From Streptomyces sp. NBC_01275 (GTDB lineage: Bacteria > Actinomycetota > Actinomycetes > Streptomycetales > Streptomycetaceae), in assembly GCF_026340655.1 (NCBI RefSeq), contig NZ_JAPEOZ010000001.1:6882001-6946000 (forward strand): a DNA stretch of 64,000 bases, in the 5' to 3' direction. The position numbers and the translations under genes were made by a program. The notes below the pieces were generated by a model. It had not been told where the DNA came from. It was given only the letters and a program-made list of their open reading frames with translations, and did not search any database. How positions within the stretch are numbered: position 1 is the stretch's first letter; every line of letters starts with the position of its first letter. Below, piece by piece: positions 1 to 9,236 of the stretch.

Positions 1-45
1 CTGGGTGCCGGTCATGCGCTCAGGGTACGTGAAGGCAGCGCCAAC

Positions 46-80
46 CAAAAGATTGCGCTAACCAGGGGTTAGCGCAATCT
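46..80 (-). terminator. Intrinsic terminator of the CAP-domain gene
   Basis: Perfect 13-bp inverted repeat (agattgcgctaac at 50-62, gttagcgcaatct at 68-80) with a 5-nt loop. Read on the minus strand it is followed by a T run (46-50). It starts 14 nt beyond the stop codon of the minus-strand CAP gene. Bases 1-45 hold nothing I can identify. Confidence 0.85.
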
Positions 81-93
81 TCGTCGTTGCGGT

Positions 94-1269
94 CTAGTAG
101 CCGAAGTCCTGCGTCCACCAGGGTCCGCCGGACCCCAGGTGCACGCCGACGCCCAGCGTCTTGAAGTCGCAGTTCAGTATGTTCGCCTTGTGGCCGGGGC
201 TGTTCATCCAGGCCTCCATGACGGCGGCCGCGTCGGCCTGACCGCGGGCTATGTTCTCGCCGCCGAGGTCGGATATGCCGGCCTTCGCCGCCCGGTCCCA
301 CGGGGTCGCCCCATCGGGGTCGGTGTGGTCGAAGAAGCCCCGCGCGGCCATGTCGTCGCTGAACTTCTCGGCGAGGTCGGCGAGCGAGCTGTTCGCGGAC
401 ACCGCGCTGCAGCCCACCTTGGCCCGCTCCTCGTTGACGAGCTTCAGCACCTCCGCCGCGGCCTGCGCCTCGGCCGAGACCGTCACCGGGGACTCCGACT
501 CCGCGGCCGGCGCCTTGGCGGCCGTCTTCGACGCGGCCGGCGTGGTCTCCGGCTCCTTCGACGGCGTGGCCTCGGGCTTCTCGGTCTCGGTCTCCGTCTC
601 GGTCGGCGACGCCGACGCGGTGGAGGCCGAGGGCGACGGCGAGGCGGACGGCGAGGTCGACCGGCCGGCGTCGCGGCTGGTCGACGTACCGCCGCGCTCG
701 GCGTCGGCGGAGCCGGACGTGCCGCCCTGCTCGGAGGCCGAGTTGGTCGGCGAGCCGGCGGCCTGCACATTGTCGCCGGCGTTTCCGCCGCCGAGCTTGT
801 AGCTGTCGAGGCCGGGCACCACACCGGTGGCCACCGCGACCGTGCCGAGGGCGACCGCCGCGGAGACCCCGAGCAGCCCGGTCTTGACCGGCGTCACGCC
901 CTTCTTCTTACGACGGCGACGGCCCGCGCCGGGCCCGTCCGGGCCGTCGCGCCGGGTGCCGCCGTCGGGTGCGAAGCCGTCGGACGCGAACATCACGGTG
1001 TCGGCGCGGGCGTAGTCCTCGTCCGCGGCGAACCCCGCGGTGGACGACGACGTGGCGAACTCCGTCGCGTAGAGGTAATCCTGGCTTCTGGCCACGGAGT
1101 CGGCGTACGCCTCCTGGTGGAGGTAGGGCGCGATGCCCATCGTCTCCGGGCCGTCCGGGTGCGAGTCCTGCGGGGTGTGGCGTTCCGCGTACGAGCCGTG
1201 CGTCTGTGTGACCCCCGTGGCGCGGCTTGTGGCGGCGCGGCCGGCGGCGGAGCGTCGGTGGCGTCCCAT
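94..1269 (-). CDS. Membrane-anchored or secreted CAP/SCP-domain protein
   Basis: 391 aa. The N-terminal ~140 residues are hydrophilic and end in a basic patch (GRRRRKKKG). One hydrophobic segment follows (VSAAVALGTVAVATGVVPGL), then a long Ser/Thr/Glu/Pro/Ala-rich linker, then a C-terminal CAP (SCP/PR-1) domain of about 120 residues. The CAP domain shows the family hallmarks LVNEERAKVGC, FFDHTDPDG, GENIARG, WMNSPGHKANIL and a final WWTQDFGY. Bacterial CAP proteins are extracytoplasmic; their biochemical role is mostly unknown. Start chosen at 1269 because AGGAAGG lies just upstream; an ATG at 1290 is the alternative. The gene is divergent from acyP, with a palindrome midway between the two starts. 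Confidence 0.85.
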   Translation of the reverse strand: MGRHRRSAAGRAATSRATGVTQTHGSYAERHTPQDSHPDGPETMGIAPYLHQEAYADSVARSQDYLYATEFATSSSTAGFAADEDYARADTVMFASDGFAPDGGTRRDGPDGPGAGRRRRKKKGVTPVKTGLLGVSAAVALGTVAVATGVVPGLDSYKLGGGNAGDNVQAAGSPTNSASEQGGTSGSADAERGGTSTSRDAGRSTSPSASPSPSASTASASPTETETETEKPEATPSKEPETTPAASKTAAKAPAAESESPVTVSAEAQAAAEVLKLVNEERAKVGCSAVSANSSLADLAEKFSDDMAARGFFDHTDPDGATPWDRAAKAGISDLGGENIARGQADAAAVMEAWMNSPGHKANILNCDFKTLGVGVHLGSGGPWWTQDFGY

Positions 1270-1357
1270 GTCCTTGCCTTCCTCGTCCATGCGGTGTCCC
1301 AGCGGCCGCCCCGGGCTTCTGGGGCGACGGTCCCCTCGTGCTGCGTCTGGGCGACCT

Positions 1358-1379
1358 AACTCACTCGATCGAGTGAGTT
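1358..1379. promoter_or_regulatory. 22-bp perfect palindrome, probable operator
   Basis: Perfect palindrome built from the half-site AACTCACTCGA and its reverse complement. It lies about 90 bp upstream of both divergent starts (1269 minus, 1468 plus), as expected for an operator of a dimeric repressor. The cognate regulator is not identifiable in this window. Confidence 0.6.
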
Positions 1380-1467
1380 TCATATGAGAATCATTGGGTG
1401 GGGACGGTACCGCATGCCGTCCGAGGAGGAAGTGTCCCGAGAGACATTGCCCGGTTAGGTTGCACCC

Positions 1468-1749
1468 ATGAGCGAGGATGTACGGCTGGTCGCCTGGGTG
1501 CGCGGACACGTCCAGGGCGTGGGATTCCGCTGGTTCACGCGGGCCAAGGCGCTGGAGATCGGCGGCCTGAGTGGTTTTGCTCTCAATTTGGCCGACGGCC
1601 GGGTCCAGGTGGTCGCGGAAGGGGCCCGCGCGGGCTGTGAGGGACTGCTCGACTGGCTGACGGGTGACGACACGCCCGGGCGCGTGGATGGAGTCACCGA
1701 GATCTGGGACACACCGCGCGGCGGTTACGACGGTTTCGCGATTCGCTGA
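1468..1749 (+). CDS. acyP: Acylphosphatase
   Basis: 93 aa, normal family length. Acylphosphatases hydrolyse carboxyl-phosphate bonds in small metabolites and are cytoplasmic. The motif [12 protein letters not shown] carries the phosphate-binding loop and conserved Arg, and [17 protein letters not shown] carries the catalytic Asn. The C-terminal YDGFAIR fits the family. A TAGGTT hexamer (1456-1461) lies 6 nt before the ATG and no ribosome-binding site is visible, so the transcript is probably leaderless. In Streptomyces this gene habitually lies upstream of smc. Confidence 0.93.
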   Translation: MSEDVRLVAWVRGHVQGVGFRWFTRAKALEIGGLSGFALNLADGRVQVVAEGARAGCEGLLDWLTGDDTPGRVDGVTEIWDTPRGGYDGFAIR

Positions 1750-2129
1750 GGACCCTCCCCGAGGAGTCCCCGCACAAGCGGAGGGACATGCCACCGGCAC
1801 CTGCCCGCAGCGGAAATGAGCAGGTGGTTGCCAAGAATCGCTTGCAGTGGGAGGCTCCGCACGTAAAGATGATCGCCACGTCCCGAGGGTCCCGCAGGAG
1901 TCGCAGCGTCGCCGTTTCGGCCGCGCGCAGCAGGGTTGCCCGCCAATACGGGGCGTGATCGTGTTGACCGTCAAACTTTTTGGTGAGACGCTGATAGCAC
2001 CCCGCGCACCTTAGCTGTTTGGCATGGATGAACGGCAGTACGAACAAGATCCTGCCAGGCACCGCGGGTGCGAATCCCTCACGACCCACACCGCTTCGGT
2101 CGGTCACTCAGTGTGGAGGACCATCCATC
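1750..2129. other. Intergenic region without a recognisable gene
   Basis: 380 bases. There is a short inverted repeat near 1798-1825 (cacctgc/gcaggtg) and a TTGACC hexamer at 1964-1969 that could be a -35 element for the small downstream gene, although I see no well-spaced -10. No convincing coding frame or RNA gene. Confidence 0.4.
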
Positions 2130-2333
2130 ATGGCAAAGGCGCTTCTCGGTTACGTCGGCGGCTCCGACCCGCGACTCCTCGCCGAGATGCGACGGCTCCA
2201 GCAGCGCGTCCAGGACCTGGAATCCGAGCTCGGACGGATCCAGGCCGAGAACGACGCTCTCTCGGCTGCCGCTTCTCACGACAGGTTCATGGAGAGCATC
2301 GACGCACACCAGGCGGAGCCTGCGCTCACCTGA
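2130..2333 (+). CDS. Small coiled-coil protein of unknown function
   Basis: 67 aa, start MAKALLGYVGG. A GGAGGA ribosome-binding site 9 nt before the ATG fixes the start; the longer open frame upstream is ignored. The middle (LLAEMRRLQQRVQDLESELG, then RIQAENDALS) has a leucine-heptad pattern and should form a short coiled coil. I recognise it as a conserved hypothetical of streptomycetes lying between acyP and smc, but know no function. Its neighbour smc and the coiled coil invite a chromosome-related role, which is only a guess. Confidence 0.75.
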   Translation: MAKALLGYVGGSDPRLLAEMRRLQQRVQDLESELGRIQAENDALSAAASHDRFMESIDAHQAEPALT

Positions 2334-2418
2334 TCACTGCACCGCTCCACAACAGCGCACGCAGCGATTGGGAGGCACATTCCATCCGCGTCGGACCGCT
2401 TAGTTGTCAAAGGTTTGC

Positions 2419-2450
2419 AAGGGACGCCTCGGCGTCCCTTCTTTCTTTCC
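2419..2450 (+). terminator. Intrinsic terminator upstream of smc
   Basis: Stem aagggacgc/gcgtccctt (2419-2427, 2432-2440) with loop ctcg, followed by the T-rich ctttctttc. It separates the small coiled-coil gene from smc. Confidence 0.85.
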
Positions 2451-2591
2451 GCCTCTTTCCCCCGCCGACTCGCCCCGCCCGCCCTCTCAGTCTTCTTAAC
2501 GTGTGGTGTGCCCTGCGCGTTCATGGGTGAAACCGCGGGGTCGCCAGGCGTTCACCGTGTGAGACAACTGCGGAAGGTAGAGTCCGGCGGC

Positions 2592-5500
2592 GTGCACCTC
2601 AAGGCCCTGACCCTCCGAGGGTTCAAGTCGTTCGCGTCGGCGACCACACTCCGGTTCGAGCCGGGGATCACGTGTGTCGTCGGACCCAACGGCTCGGGCA
2701 AGTCCAACGTCGTGGACGCGCTCAGCTGGGTCATGGGCGAGCAGGGCGCCAAGTCGCTGCGCGGCGGCAAGATGGAGGACGTCATCTTCGCCGGCACCAC
2801 CGGGCGTCCCCCGCTGGGCCGCGCCGAGGTGTCCCTGACCATCGACAACTCCGACGGGGCGCTGCCCATCGAGTACGCCGAGGTCACCATCACGCGGATC
2901 ATGTTCCGCAACGGCGGCAGCGAGTACCAGATCAACGGCGACACCTGCCGGCTGCTCGACATCCAGGACCTCCTCTCCGACTCCGGCATCGGCCGCGAGA
3001 TGCACGTCATCGTCGGCCAGGGCCAGCTCGACTCCGTCCTGCACGCCGATCCGATGGGCCGCCGCGCCTTCATCGAGGAGGCCGCGGGCGTCCTCAAGCA
3101 CCGCAAGCGCAAGGAGAAGGCGCTCAGGAAACTGGACGCGATGCAGGCCAACCTCGCGCGCGTGCAGGACCTGACGGACGAGCTCCGGCGTCAGCTCAAG
3201 CCGCTCGGCCGGCAGGCCGCCGTCGCCCGCAGGGCCGCCGTCATCCAGGCCGACCTGCGCGACGCCCGGCTGCGCCTGCTCGCCGACGACCTTCTGCGGC
3301 TGCGCGAGGCGCTCCAGACCGAGGTCGCCGACGAGGCCGCCCTCAAGGAACGCAAGGAGGCCGCCGAGCAGGAACTGCGCAAGGCCCTCCAGCGGGAGGC
3401 GCTCCTGGAGGAAGAGGTCCGTCGGCTCTCCCCGCGCCTCCAGCGCGCCCAGCAGACCTGGTACGAGCTCTCCCAGCTCGCCGAACGCGTCCGCGGCACG
3501 ATCTCCCTCGCCGACGCCCGCGTGAAGAGCGCCACCTCCGCGCCCCCCGAGGAGCGGCGCGGCCGCGACCCCGAGGACATGGAGCGCGAGGCCGCCCGGG
3601 TCCGGGAGCAGGAGGCCGAGCTGGAGGCCGCCCTGGAAGCGGCCCGGCACGCGCTGGACGACACCGTCTCCCACCGCGCCGACCTGGAACGGGAACTGGC
3701 CGTCGAGGAACGGCGGCTGAAGGACGTCGCCCGCGCCATCGCCGACCGTCGGGAGGGTCTCGCCCGGCTGAACGGCCAGGTCAACGCGGCCCGTTCACGC
3801 GCCGCCTCCGCCCAGGCCGAGATCGACCGGCTGGCCGCCGCCCGAGACGAGGCCCAGGAGCGGGCCGTCGCCGCCCAGGAGGAGTACGAGGCGCTGCAGA
3901 CGGAGGTCGACGGCCTCGACGCGGGGGACCAGGAGCTGGGCGAACGGCATGAGGCGGCCAGGCGTCGGCTCGCCGAGGCGGAGACCGCCCTCACCACGGC
4001 CCGCGAGGCGGCCACGGCCGCGGAGCGCAGCCGTGCCGCGACCCGGGCCCGCCACGAGGCGCTGGCCCTGGGCCTGCGCCGCAAGGACGGCACGGGCGCG
4101 CTCCTCGACGCCAAGGACCGGCTCGGCGGACTGCTGGGCCCGGCGGCGGAACTGCTGACGGTGACGCCGGGGTACGAGGTCGCGCTGGCGGCGGCCTTCG
4201 GTGCGGCGGCCGACGCCCTCGCCGTGACCACGCCGTCCGCCGCCGCCGACGCGATCCGCCTGCTGCGCAAGCAGGACGGCGGCCGGGCGGCCCTGCTGCT
4301 GGCCGGCGCGCCGGAGGAGGCGACGCCCTCGGTGACGGGCGCGGCGGGAGGCGATCAGCGGACGGCGGCCCTCGACGCCGGGTCCGGGGTGGACCGTACG
4401 GAATCCGCGGTGGAGGGCGGGGGCGGGGCGGCTGACCAGGACCGCGACCGCGACGGCGACAGTGACAGCGGCTCCGTGGCGCCGCCCTTCGCCGCCGATC
4501 TCGTCCGTGGACCGTCCGAGCTGATGCCCGCCGTACGACGGCTGTTGCGCGGGATCGTCGTCGTGGAGGGGCTGGAGGACGCCGAGGCGCTTGTCTACGC
4601 GCGGCCGGAGTCGACCGCTGTCACCGCCGAGGGTGATCTCCTCGGCGCGTACTTCGCGCACGGCGGGTCTGCGGGTGCGCCCAGTCTGCTGGAGGTGCAG
4701 GCGTCCGTCGACGAGGCCGCCGCCGAGCTGGAGGAGCTGGCCGTGCGGTGCGCGGAGCTGGCCGAGGCGCAGGCCGCGGCGGGGGAGCTGCGCAAGGAGT
4801 GCGTCGCGCTAGTCGAGGAGCTGGGGGAGCGGCGGCGGGCCGCCGACCGGGAGAAGTCGTCGGTGGCCCAGCAGCTGGGGCGGCTCGCGGGTCAGGCCCG
4901 GGGCGCGGCGGGCGAGGCCGAGCGGTCCGCGGCGGCCGCGGCCCGGGCGCAGGACGCGCTCGAGCGGGCCGTCTCGGAGGCGGAGGAGCTGGCCGAACGG
5001 CTGGCCGTCGCTGAGGAGATGCCGGTCGAGGACGAGCCCGACACGTCCGTGCGGGACCGGCTGGCCGCCGACGGGGCCAATGCCCGGCAGACCGAGATGG
5101 AGGCGCGGCTCCAGGTCCGTACGCACGAGGAGCGGGTCAAGGGGCTGGCCGGGCGGGCCGACTCGCTGGACCGCGCAGCGCGGGCGGAACGCGAGGCACG
5201 CGCGCGTGCCGAGGAGCGGCGGGCGCGGCTGCGGCACGAGGCCGCCGTCGCGGAGGCCGTCGCCTCCGGGGCGCGGCAGCTGCTCGCGCACGTCGAGGTG
5301 TCGCTCGGGCGGGCCGAGCGGGAGCGGGTCGCCGCCGACGCGGCCAAGGCGCGGCGGGAGCAGGAGCTGGCCGCGGCCCGCACCGCCGGGCGGGATCTCA
5401 AGGCCGAGCTGGACAAGCTGACGGACTCGGTGCACCGGGGCGAGGTGCTCGGCGCGGAGAAGCGGCTGCGGATCGAGCAGTTGGAGACGAAGGCGCTGGA

Positions 5501-6281
5501 GGAGCTGGGCGTCGAGCCGGCGGGGCTGATGTCCGAGTACGGGCCGCATCAGCTCGTGCCGCCCTCGCTCGCCGCCGAGGGCGAGGTGCTGCCGGAGGAC
5601 CCCGAGGACCCCCGCAACCAGCCGAGGCCGTATCTGCGGTCCGAGCAGGAGAAGCGGCTGAAGGCGGCCGAGCGGGCGTATCAGCAGCTCGGCAAGGTGA
5701 ACCCGCTCGCCCTGGAGGAGTTCGCCGCGCTGGAGGAGCGCCACAAGTTCCTCAGCGAGCAGCTGGAGGACCTGAAGAAGACCCGTGCCGACCTGCTTCA
5801 GGTGGTGAAGGAGGTCGACGAGCGCGTCGAGCAGGTCTTCGCGGAGGCGTTCCGGGACACCGCCCGGCAGTTCGAGGGCGTGTTCGGCCGGCTGTTCCCG
5901 GGCGGGGAGGGGCGGCTGATCCTGACCGACCCCGACAACATGCTCACCTCGGGCGTGGACGTCGAGGCGCGGCCGCCGGGCAAGAAGGTCAAGCGGCTCA
6001 GCCTGCTCTCCGGCGGCGAACGGTCGCTGACCGCGGTCGCCATGCTGGTGTCGATCTTCAAGGCGCGGCCCAGCCCGTTCTATGTCATGGACGAGGTCGA
6101 GGCCGCCCTCGACGACACCAACCTGCAGCGGCTGATCCGGATCATGCAGGAGCTGCAGGAGTCCTCGCAGCTGATCGTGATCACACACCAGAAGCGCACC
6201 ATGGAGGTCGCCGACGCGCTCTACGGCGTGTCCATGCAGGGCGACGGTGTGTCGAAGGTCATCTCGCAGCGTCTGCGCTAG
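2592..6281 (+). CDS. smc: Chromosome segregation/condensation ATPase SMC
   Basis: 1229 aa. GTG start chosen because the product then begins VHLKALTLRGFKSF, the usual SMC N-terminus; the open frame extends upstream without similarity. Walker A GPNGSGKSN at residues 31-39, long coiled coils rich in Glu/Arg/Ala, a central hinge, then the ABC signature LSGGERSL and Walker B YVMDEVEAALDD near the C-terminus. Works with ScpA/ScpB to compact and segregate chromosomes, which matters during sporulation septation. The hinge carries a roughly 55-residue low-complexity insert (about residues 580-633, rich in Gly/Asp/Arg) that looks disordered. Confidence 0.97.
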   Translation: MHLKALTLRGFKSFASATTLRFEPGITCVVGPNGSGKSNVVDALSWVMGEQGAKSLRGGKMEDVIFAGTTGRPPLGRAEVSLTIDNSDGALPIEYAEVTITRIMFRNGGSEYQINGDTCRLLDIQDLLSDSGIGREMHVIVGQGQLDSVLHADPMGRRAFIEEAAGVLKHRKRKEKALRKLDAMQANLARVQDLTDELRRQLKPLGRQAAVARRAAVIQADLRDARLRLLADDLLRLREALQTEVADEAALKERKEAAEQELRKALQREALLEEEVRRLSPRLQRAQQTWYELSQLAERVRGTISLADARVKSATSAPPEERRGRDPEDMEREAARVREQEAELEAALEAARHALDDTVSHRADLERELAVEERRLKDVARAIADRREGLARLNGQVNAARSRAASAQAEIDRLAAARDEAQERAVAAQEEYEALQTEVDGLDAGDQELGERHEAARRRLAEAETALTTAREAATAAERSRAATRARHEALALGLRRKDGTGALLDAKDRLGGLLGPAAELLTVTPGYEVALAAAFGAAADALAVTTPSAAADAIRLLRKQDGGRAALLLAGAPEEATPSVTGAAGGDQRTAALDAGSGVDRTESAVEGGGGAADQDRDRDGDSDSGSVAPPFAADLVRGPSELMPAVRRLLRGIVVVEGLEDAEALVYARPESTAVTAEGDLLGAYFAHGGSAGAPSLLEVQASVDEAAAELEELAVRCAELAEAQAAAGELRKECVALVEELGERRRAADREKSSVAQQLGRLAGQARGAAGEAERSAAAAARAQDALERAVSEAEELAERLAVAEEMPVEDEPDTSVRDRLAADGANARQTEMEARLQVRTHEERVKGLAGRADSLDRAARAEREARARAEERRARLRHEAAVAEAVASGARQLLAHVEVSLGRAERERVAADAAKARREQELAAARTAGRDLKAELDKLTDSVHRGEVLGAEKRLRIEQLETKALEELGVEPAGLMSEYGPHQLVPPSLAAEGEVLPEDPEDPRNQPRPYLRSEQEKRLKAAERAYQQLGKVNPLALEEFAALEERHKFLSEQLEDLKKTRADLLQVVKEVDERVEQVFAEAFRDTARQFEGVFGRLFPGGEGRLILTDPDNMLTSGVDVEARPPGKKVKRLSLLSGGERSLTAVAMLVSIFKARPSPFYVMDEVEAALDDTNLQRLIRIMQELQESSQLIVITHQKRTMEVADALYGVSMQGDGVSKVISQRLR

Positions 6282-6410
6282 ACGTCCGCACCGGACGCAT
6301 GGTGTCTACACCTATCCCGACCTGGGCTCTCTTTGGAGTCTTCAACTCTTGAACGCGAGGCGGGGGCGCTGTGGGGCTGTCGTGGCCCGAAATTCACACG
6401 ACGGCGACTA

Positions 6411-6450
6411 TTGACTTCGATACTTGAAGGCATAGTCTCTGCAACGTTGC
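6411..6450 (+). promoter_or_regulatory. Probable glcP promoter with LacI-type palindrome
   Basis: TTGACT (6411-6416) and TAGTCT (6433-6438) are spaced by 16 bp. Directly downstream is the 10-bp palindrome GCAACGTTGC (6441-6450), whose central CG is typical of LacI/GalR-family operators. Inferred sugar-responsive repression of glcP. Confidence 0.5.
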
Positions 6451-6555
6451 TTTTACCTTCAGGTGTGAGTGACGTGGACTTGTGCGCCACTGGAACCACA
6501 TCTGACAGGGCTCGCCCCCACCCCGGCAGCGCTGCCGGTGGCCCGAGGAGAACAC

Positions 6556-7974
6556 GTGACCAGCACAGCGCAGGCACCTCAGTCAGGAGCCGGGACGGCT
6601 CACCCCGATCATCTCGGGCATGTCATCTTCATCGCGGCCGCCGCCGCGATGGGCGGCTTCCTCTTCGGCTACGACAGCTCCGTGATCAACGGCGCCGTCG
6701 AGGCCATCCGAAGCCGCTACGACATCGGCTCCGTCGCTCTGGCGCAGGTCATCGCCATCGCCCTGATCGGCTGCGCCATCGGCGCCGCGACCGCCGGCCG
6801 CATAGCCGACCGCATCGGCCGCATCCGGGTCATGCAGATCTCCGCCGCGCTGTTCACGATCAGTGCCATCGGCTCGGCGCTGCCCTTCTCGCTGTGGGAC
6901 TTCGCCTTCTGGCGGATCGTCGGCGGCTTCGCCATCGGCATGGCCTCCGTCATCGGCCCCGCCTACATCGCGGAGGTCGCCCCTCCGGCCTACCGCGGTC
7001 GCCTCGGCTCCTTCCAGCAGGCCGCGATCGTCATCGGCATCGCCATCTCGCAGCTGGTCAACTGGGGTCTGCTGAACGCCGCCGACGGCGACCAGCGCGG
7101 CGAGCTCATGGGCCTGGAGGCCTGGCAGGTCATGCTGGGCGTCATGGTGATCCCGGCCGTCCTCTACGGCCTGCTCTCCTTCGCCATCCCCGAGTCCCCG
7201 CGCTTCCTGATCTCCGTCGGCAAGCACGAGCGGGCCCGCGAGATCCTCGAAGAGGTCGAGGGCGACAAGATCGATCTGGACGCTCGCGTCGCCGAGATCG
7301 AGCACGCCATGAAGAGCGAGCACAAGTCCACCTTCAAGGACCTGCTCGGCGGCTCCTTCTTCTTCCGGCCGATCGTCTGGGTCGGCATCGGACTGTCGGT
7401 CTTCCAGCAGTTCGTCGGCATCAACGTCGCGTTCTACTACTCCTCGACGCTGTGGCAGTCGGTCGGCGTCGACCCGACGGAGTCGTTCTTCTACTCCTTC
7501 ACCACGTCGATCATCAACATCGTCGGCACCGTGATCGCGATGATCTTCGTGGACCGGATCGGCCGCAAGCCGCTGGCCCTGATCGGCTCCGTCGGCATGG
7601 TGATCGGCCTCGGCCTCGAGGCCTGGGCGTTCTCCTACGACCTGGTCGACGGCAAGCTCCCGGCCACCCAGGGCTGGGTCGCCCTGATCGCCGCCCATGT
7701 CTTCGTCCTCTTCTTCGCCCTGTCGTGGGGCGTGGTCGTCTGGGTCTTCCTCGGCGAGATGTTCCCCAACCGGATCCGCGCCGCCGCCCTGGGCGTCGCC
7801 GCCTCCGCACAGTGGCTCGCCAACTGGGCCATCACCGCGAGCTTCCCGTCGCTGGCCGACTGGAACCTCTCCGCGACCTACGCGATCTACACCGTCTTCG
7901 CCGCGCTCTCCATCCCGTTCGTCCTGAAGTTCGTCAAGGAGACGAAGGGCAAGGCGCTGGAGGAGATGGGCTGA
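6556..7974 (+). CDS. glcP: Major facilitator sugar/H+ symporter, glucose permease
   Basis: 472 aa, about 12 membrane helices. Sugar-porter signatures: GYDSSVINGAV in TM1, ADRIGRIRV after TM2, PESPRFLI before the central loop, VFQQFVGINVAFYYSS (substrate-binding QQ and N), DRIGRKPL, and a C-terminal VKETKGKALEEM. Imports glucose with protons; Streptomyces takes up glucose by GlcP rather than a PTS. GTG start preceded by GAGGAG. From memory, the S. coelicolor gene at this position (SCO5578) is one of two glcP copies, so the specific substrate call follows synteny. Confidence 0.85.
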   Translation: MTSTAQAPQSGAGTAHPDHLGHVIFIAAAAAMGGFLFGYDSSVINGAVEAIRSRYDIGSVALAQVIAIALIGCAIGAATAGRIADRIGRIRVMQISAALFTISAIGSALPFSLWDFAFWRIVGGFAIGMASVIGPAYIAEVAPPAYRGRLGSFQQAAIVIGIAISQLVNWGLLNAADGDQRGELMGLEAWQVMLGVMVIPAVLYGLLSFAIPESPRFLISVGKHERAREILEEVEGDKIDLDARVAEIEHAMKSEHKSTFKDLLGGSFFFRPIVWVGIGLSVFQQFVGINVAFYYSSTLWQSVGVDPTESFFYSFTTSIINIVGTVIAMIFVDRIGRKPLALIGSVGMVIGLGLEAWAFSYDLVDGKLPATQGWVALIAAHVFVLFFALSWGVVVWVFLGEMFPNRIRAAALGVAASAQWLANWAITASFPSLADWNLSATYAIYTVFAALSIPFVLKFVKETKGKALEEMG

Positions 7975-8080
7975 GCCTCCTGAAGAGGCTTTGAGGCCCC
8001 TGGGACCCCTGAGATCCCTGGGCCCCCTGAGCTCGAGGAGCCGGGCCAAGTCCCCGCTGCCCGCTCCTCGATACCCGTAA

Positions 8081-8124
8081 GACGTTGCTGCCCCGGCTCA
8101 CTCGCTGAGCCGGGGCAGCACGTC
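8081..8124. terminator. Bidirectional terminator between glcP and oxidoreductase
   Basis: 15-bp perfect stem tgctgccccggctca (8086-8100) and tgagccggggcagca (8106-8120), 5-nt loop, with outer gacg/cgtc pairs. It overlaps the stop codon of the minus-strand gene, so the convergent units share it. Confidence 0.75.
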
Positions 8125-9069
8125 TTCGCAGAACAGCCGCAGACTCCGCCACCCCTCCTCCACCGGCATCCCGCCCACGAGCGGATGCAGTACGAGGTTG
8201 TCGAGCCCCTGCGCCACGCACGCGTCCGGCGTGAGAATCCGGTACACGCCCTCGTCCCGGAGCTCCTCGACCGTGCTCGCCCCCGACTTCACCGCCGAGC
8301 GGATCTCGCCGGACTGCCAGGAGGCGTACGTCCGCGCCTCGTGCAGAAAGTGCTCGCCGTAGGTCTCCCACACCCGGTCCGGGTCCTCGGCGACGTGCAG
8401 CAACGGGGTCTCGGCGGCCGGCATCAGCGTCCAGCCCTCCGTCCCGTACTCCACCAGCCGCTCCTTGTAGTACGCCTCCAGCTCCGGCAGATGCGCGCTG
8501 GGGAAGAACGGCAGCCCGAGCCGGGCGGCCCGGCGGGCGGCGGCCTTCGAGGAACCCCCGACCAGCAGCAGGGGGTGCGGCTCGGACGCGGGGCGCGGGG
8601 TGACCCGTACCGTACGGCCCCGGTACTCGAACTCCTCGCCGGTCCAGGCCTTGAGCAGGGTCTCCAGGGTCTCGTCCTGGAGACGGCCGCGCTCCTTCCA
8701 GTCCACGCCGAACTGGGCGTACTCCTCGGGCCGGTATCCGATCCCGGCGACCGTGACCAGCCGCCCGCCGCTCAGCAGATCCAGTACGGCGATGTCCTCG
8801 GCCAGCCGCAGCGGGTCGTGCAACGGGCCGATGATCGCCGAGACGGTGACCGCCAGCTGCCGGGTCGCGCCCAGCACCGCGCCCGCGAAGGCGAACGGCG
8901 ACGGCAGCCAGTTGTTCTCGGCCCCGTGGTGCTCCTCGGTCTGCACGGTCGTGACCCCGTGCTCGTCGGCGTACGCGGCCATCTCCAGGGCGGCCCGGTA
9001 GCGGGCGCCGAGCGCGGCGGGGGAGGCGCCGGGGGCGACGAGGTTGAAACGGACGACGGTGACGGGCAT
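8098..9069 (-). CDS. LLM-class flavin-dependent oxidoreductase (luciferase-like)
   Basis: 323 aa. Bacterial-luciferase-like TIM barrel: N-terminal MPVTVVRFNLVAPG, VQTEEHHGAENNWLPSP, TVSAIIGPLHDPLRLAEDIAVLD, LVTVAGIGYRPEEYAQFGVDW and LLVGGSSKAAARRAARLG are characteristic. Members use FMN or F420; the substrate cannot be read from sequence. ATG start; single-gene unit convergent with glcP. Confidence 0.88.
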   Translation of the reverse strand: MPVTVVRFNLVAPGASPAALGARYRAALEMAAYADEHGVTTVQTEEHHGAENNWLPSPFAFAGAVLGATRQLAVTVSAIIGPLHDPLRLAEDIAVLDLLSGGRLVTVAGIGYRPEEYAQFGVDWKERGRLQDETLETLLKAWTGEEFEYRGRTVRVTPRPASEPHPLLLVGGSSKAAARRAARLGLPFFPSAHLPELEAYYKERLVEYGTEGWTLMPAAETPLLHVAEDPDRVWETYGEHFLHEARTYASWQSGEIRSAVKSGASTVEELRDEGVYRILTPDACVAQGLDNLVLHPLVGGMPVEEGWRSLRLFCEDVLPRLSE

Positions 9070-9236
9070 GCGGGCCCCCTTGGGGCGCGGAAGGGGACAA
9101 GCCGGGAAGCCCCCTGCGGGTGTGGAGGGGGGACGGTAGCTGACGGCTCATCAGGTAACCAGGGGTACGGCATGCCGCCGTTCGGACGCGTGGGCGACGG
9201 CCCCGGCCGGAAGGGGTCACGCATACTGGACGCGTT

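Noticed and set aside
1270..1974. N-terminal extension of the CAP-domain open frame
   Set aside because: Runs through the palindrome and acyP antisense; the RBS-supported start is at 1269.
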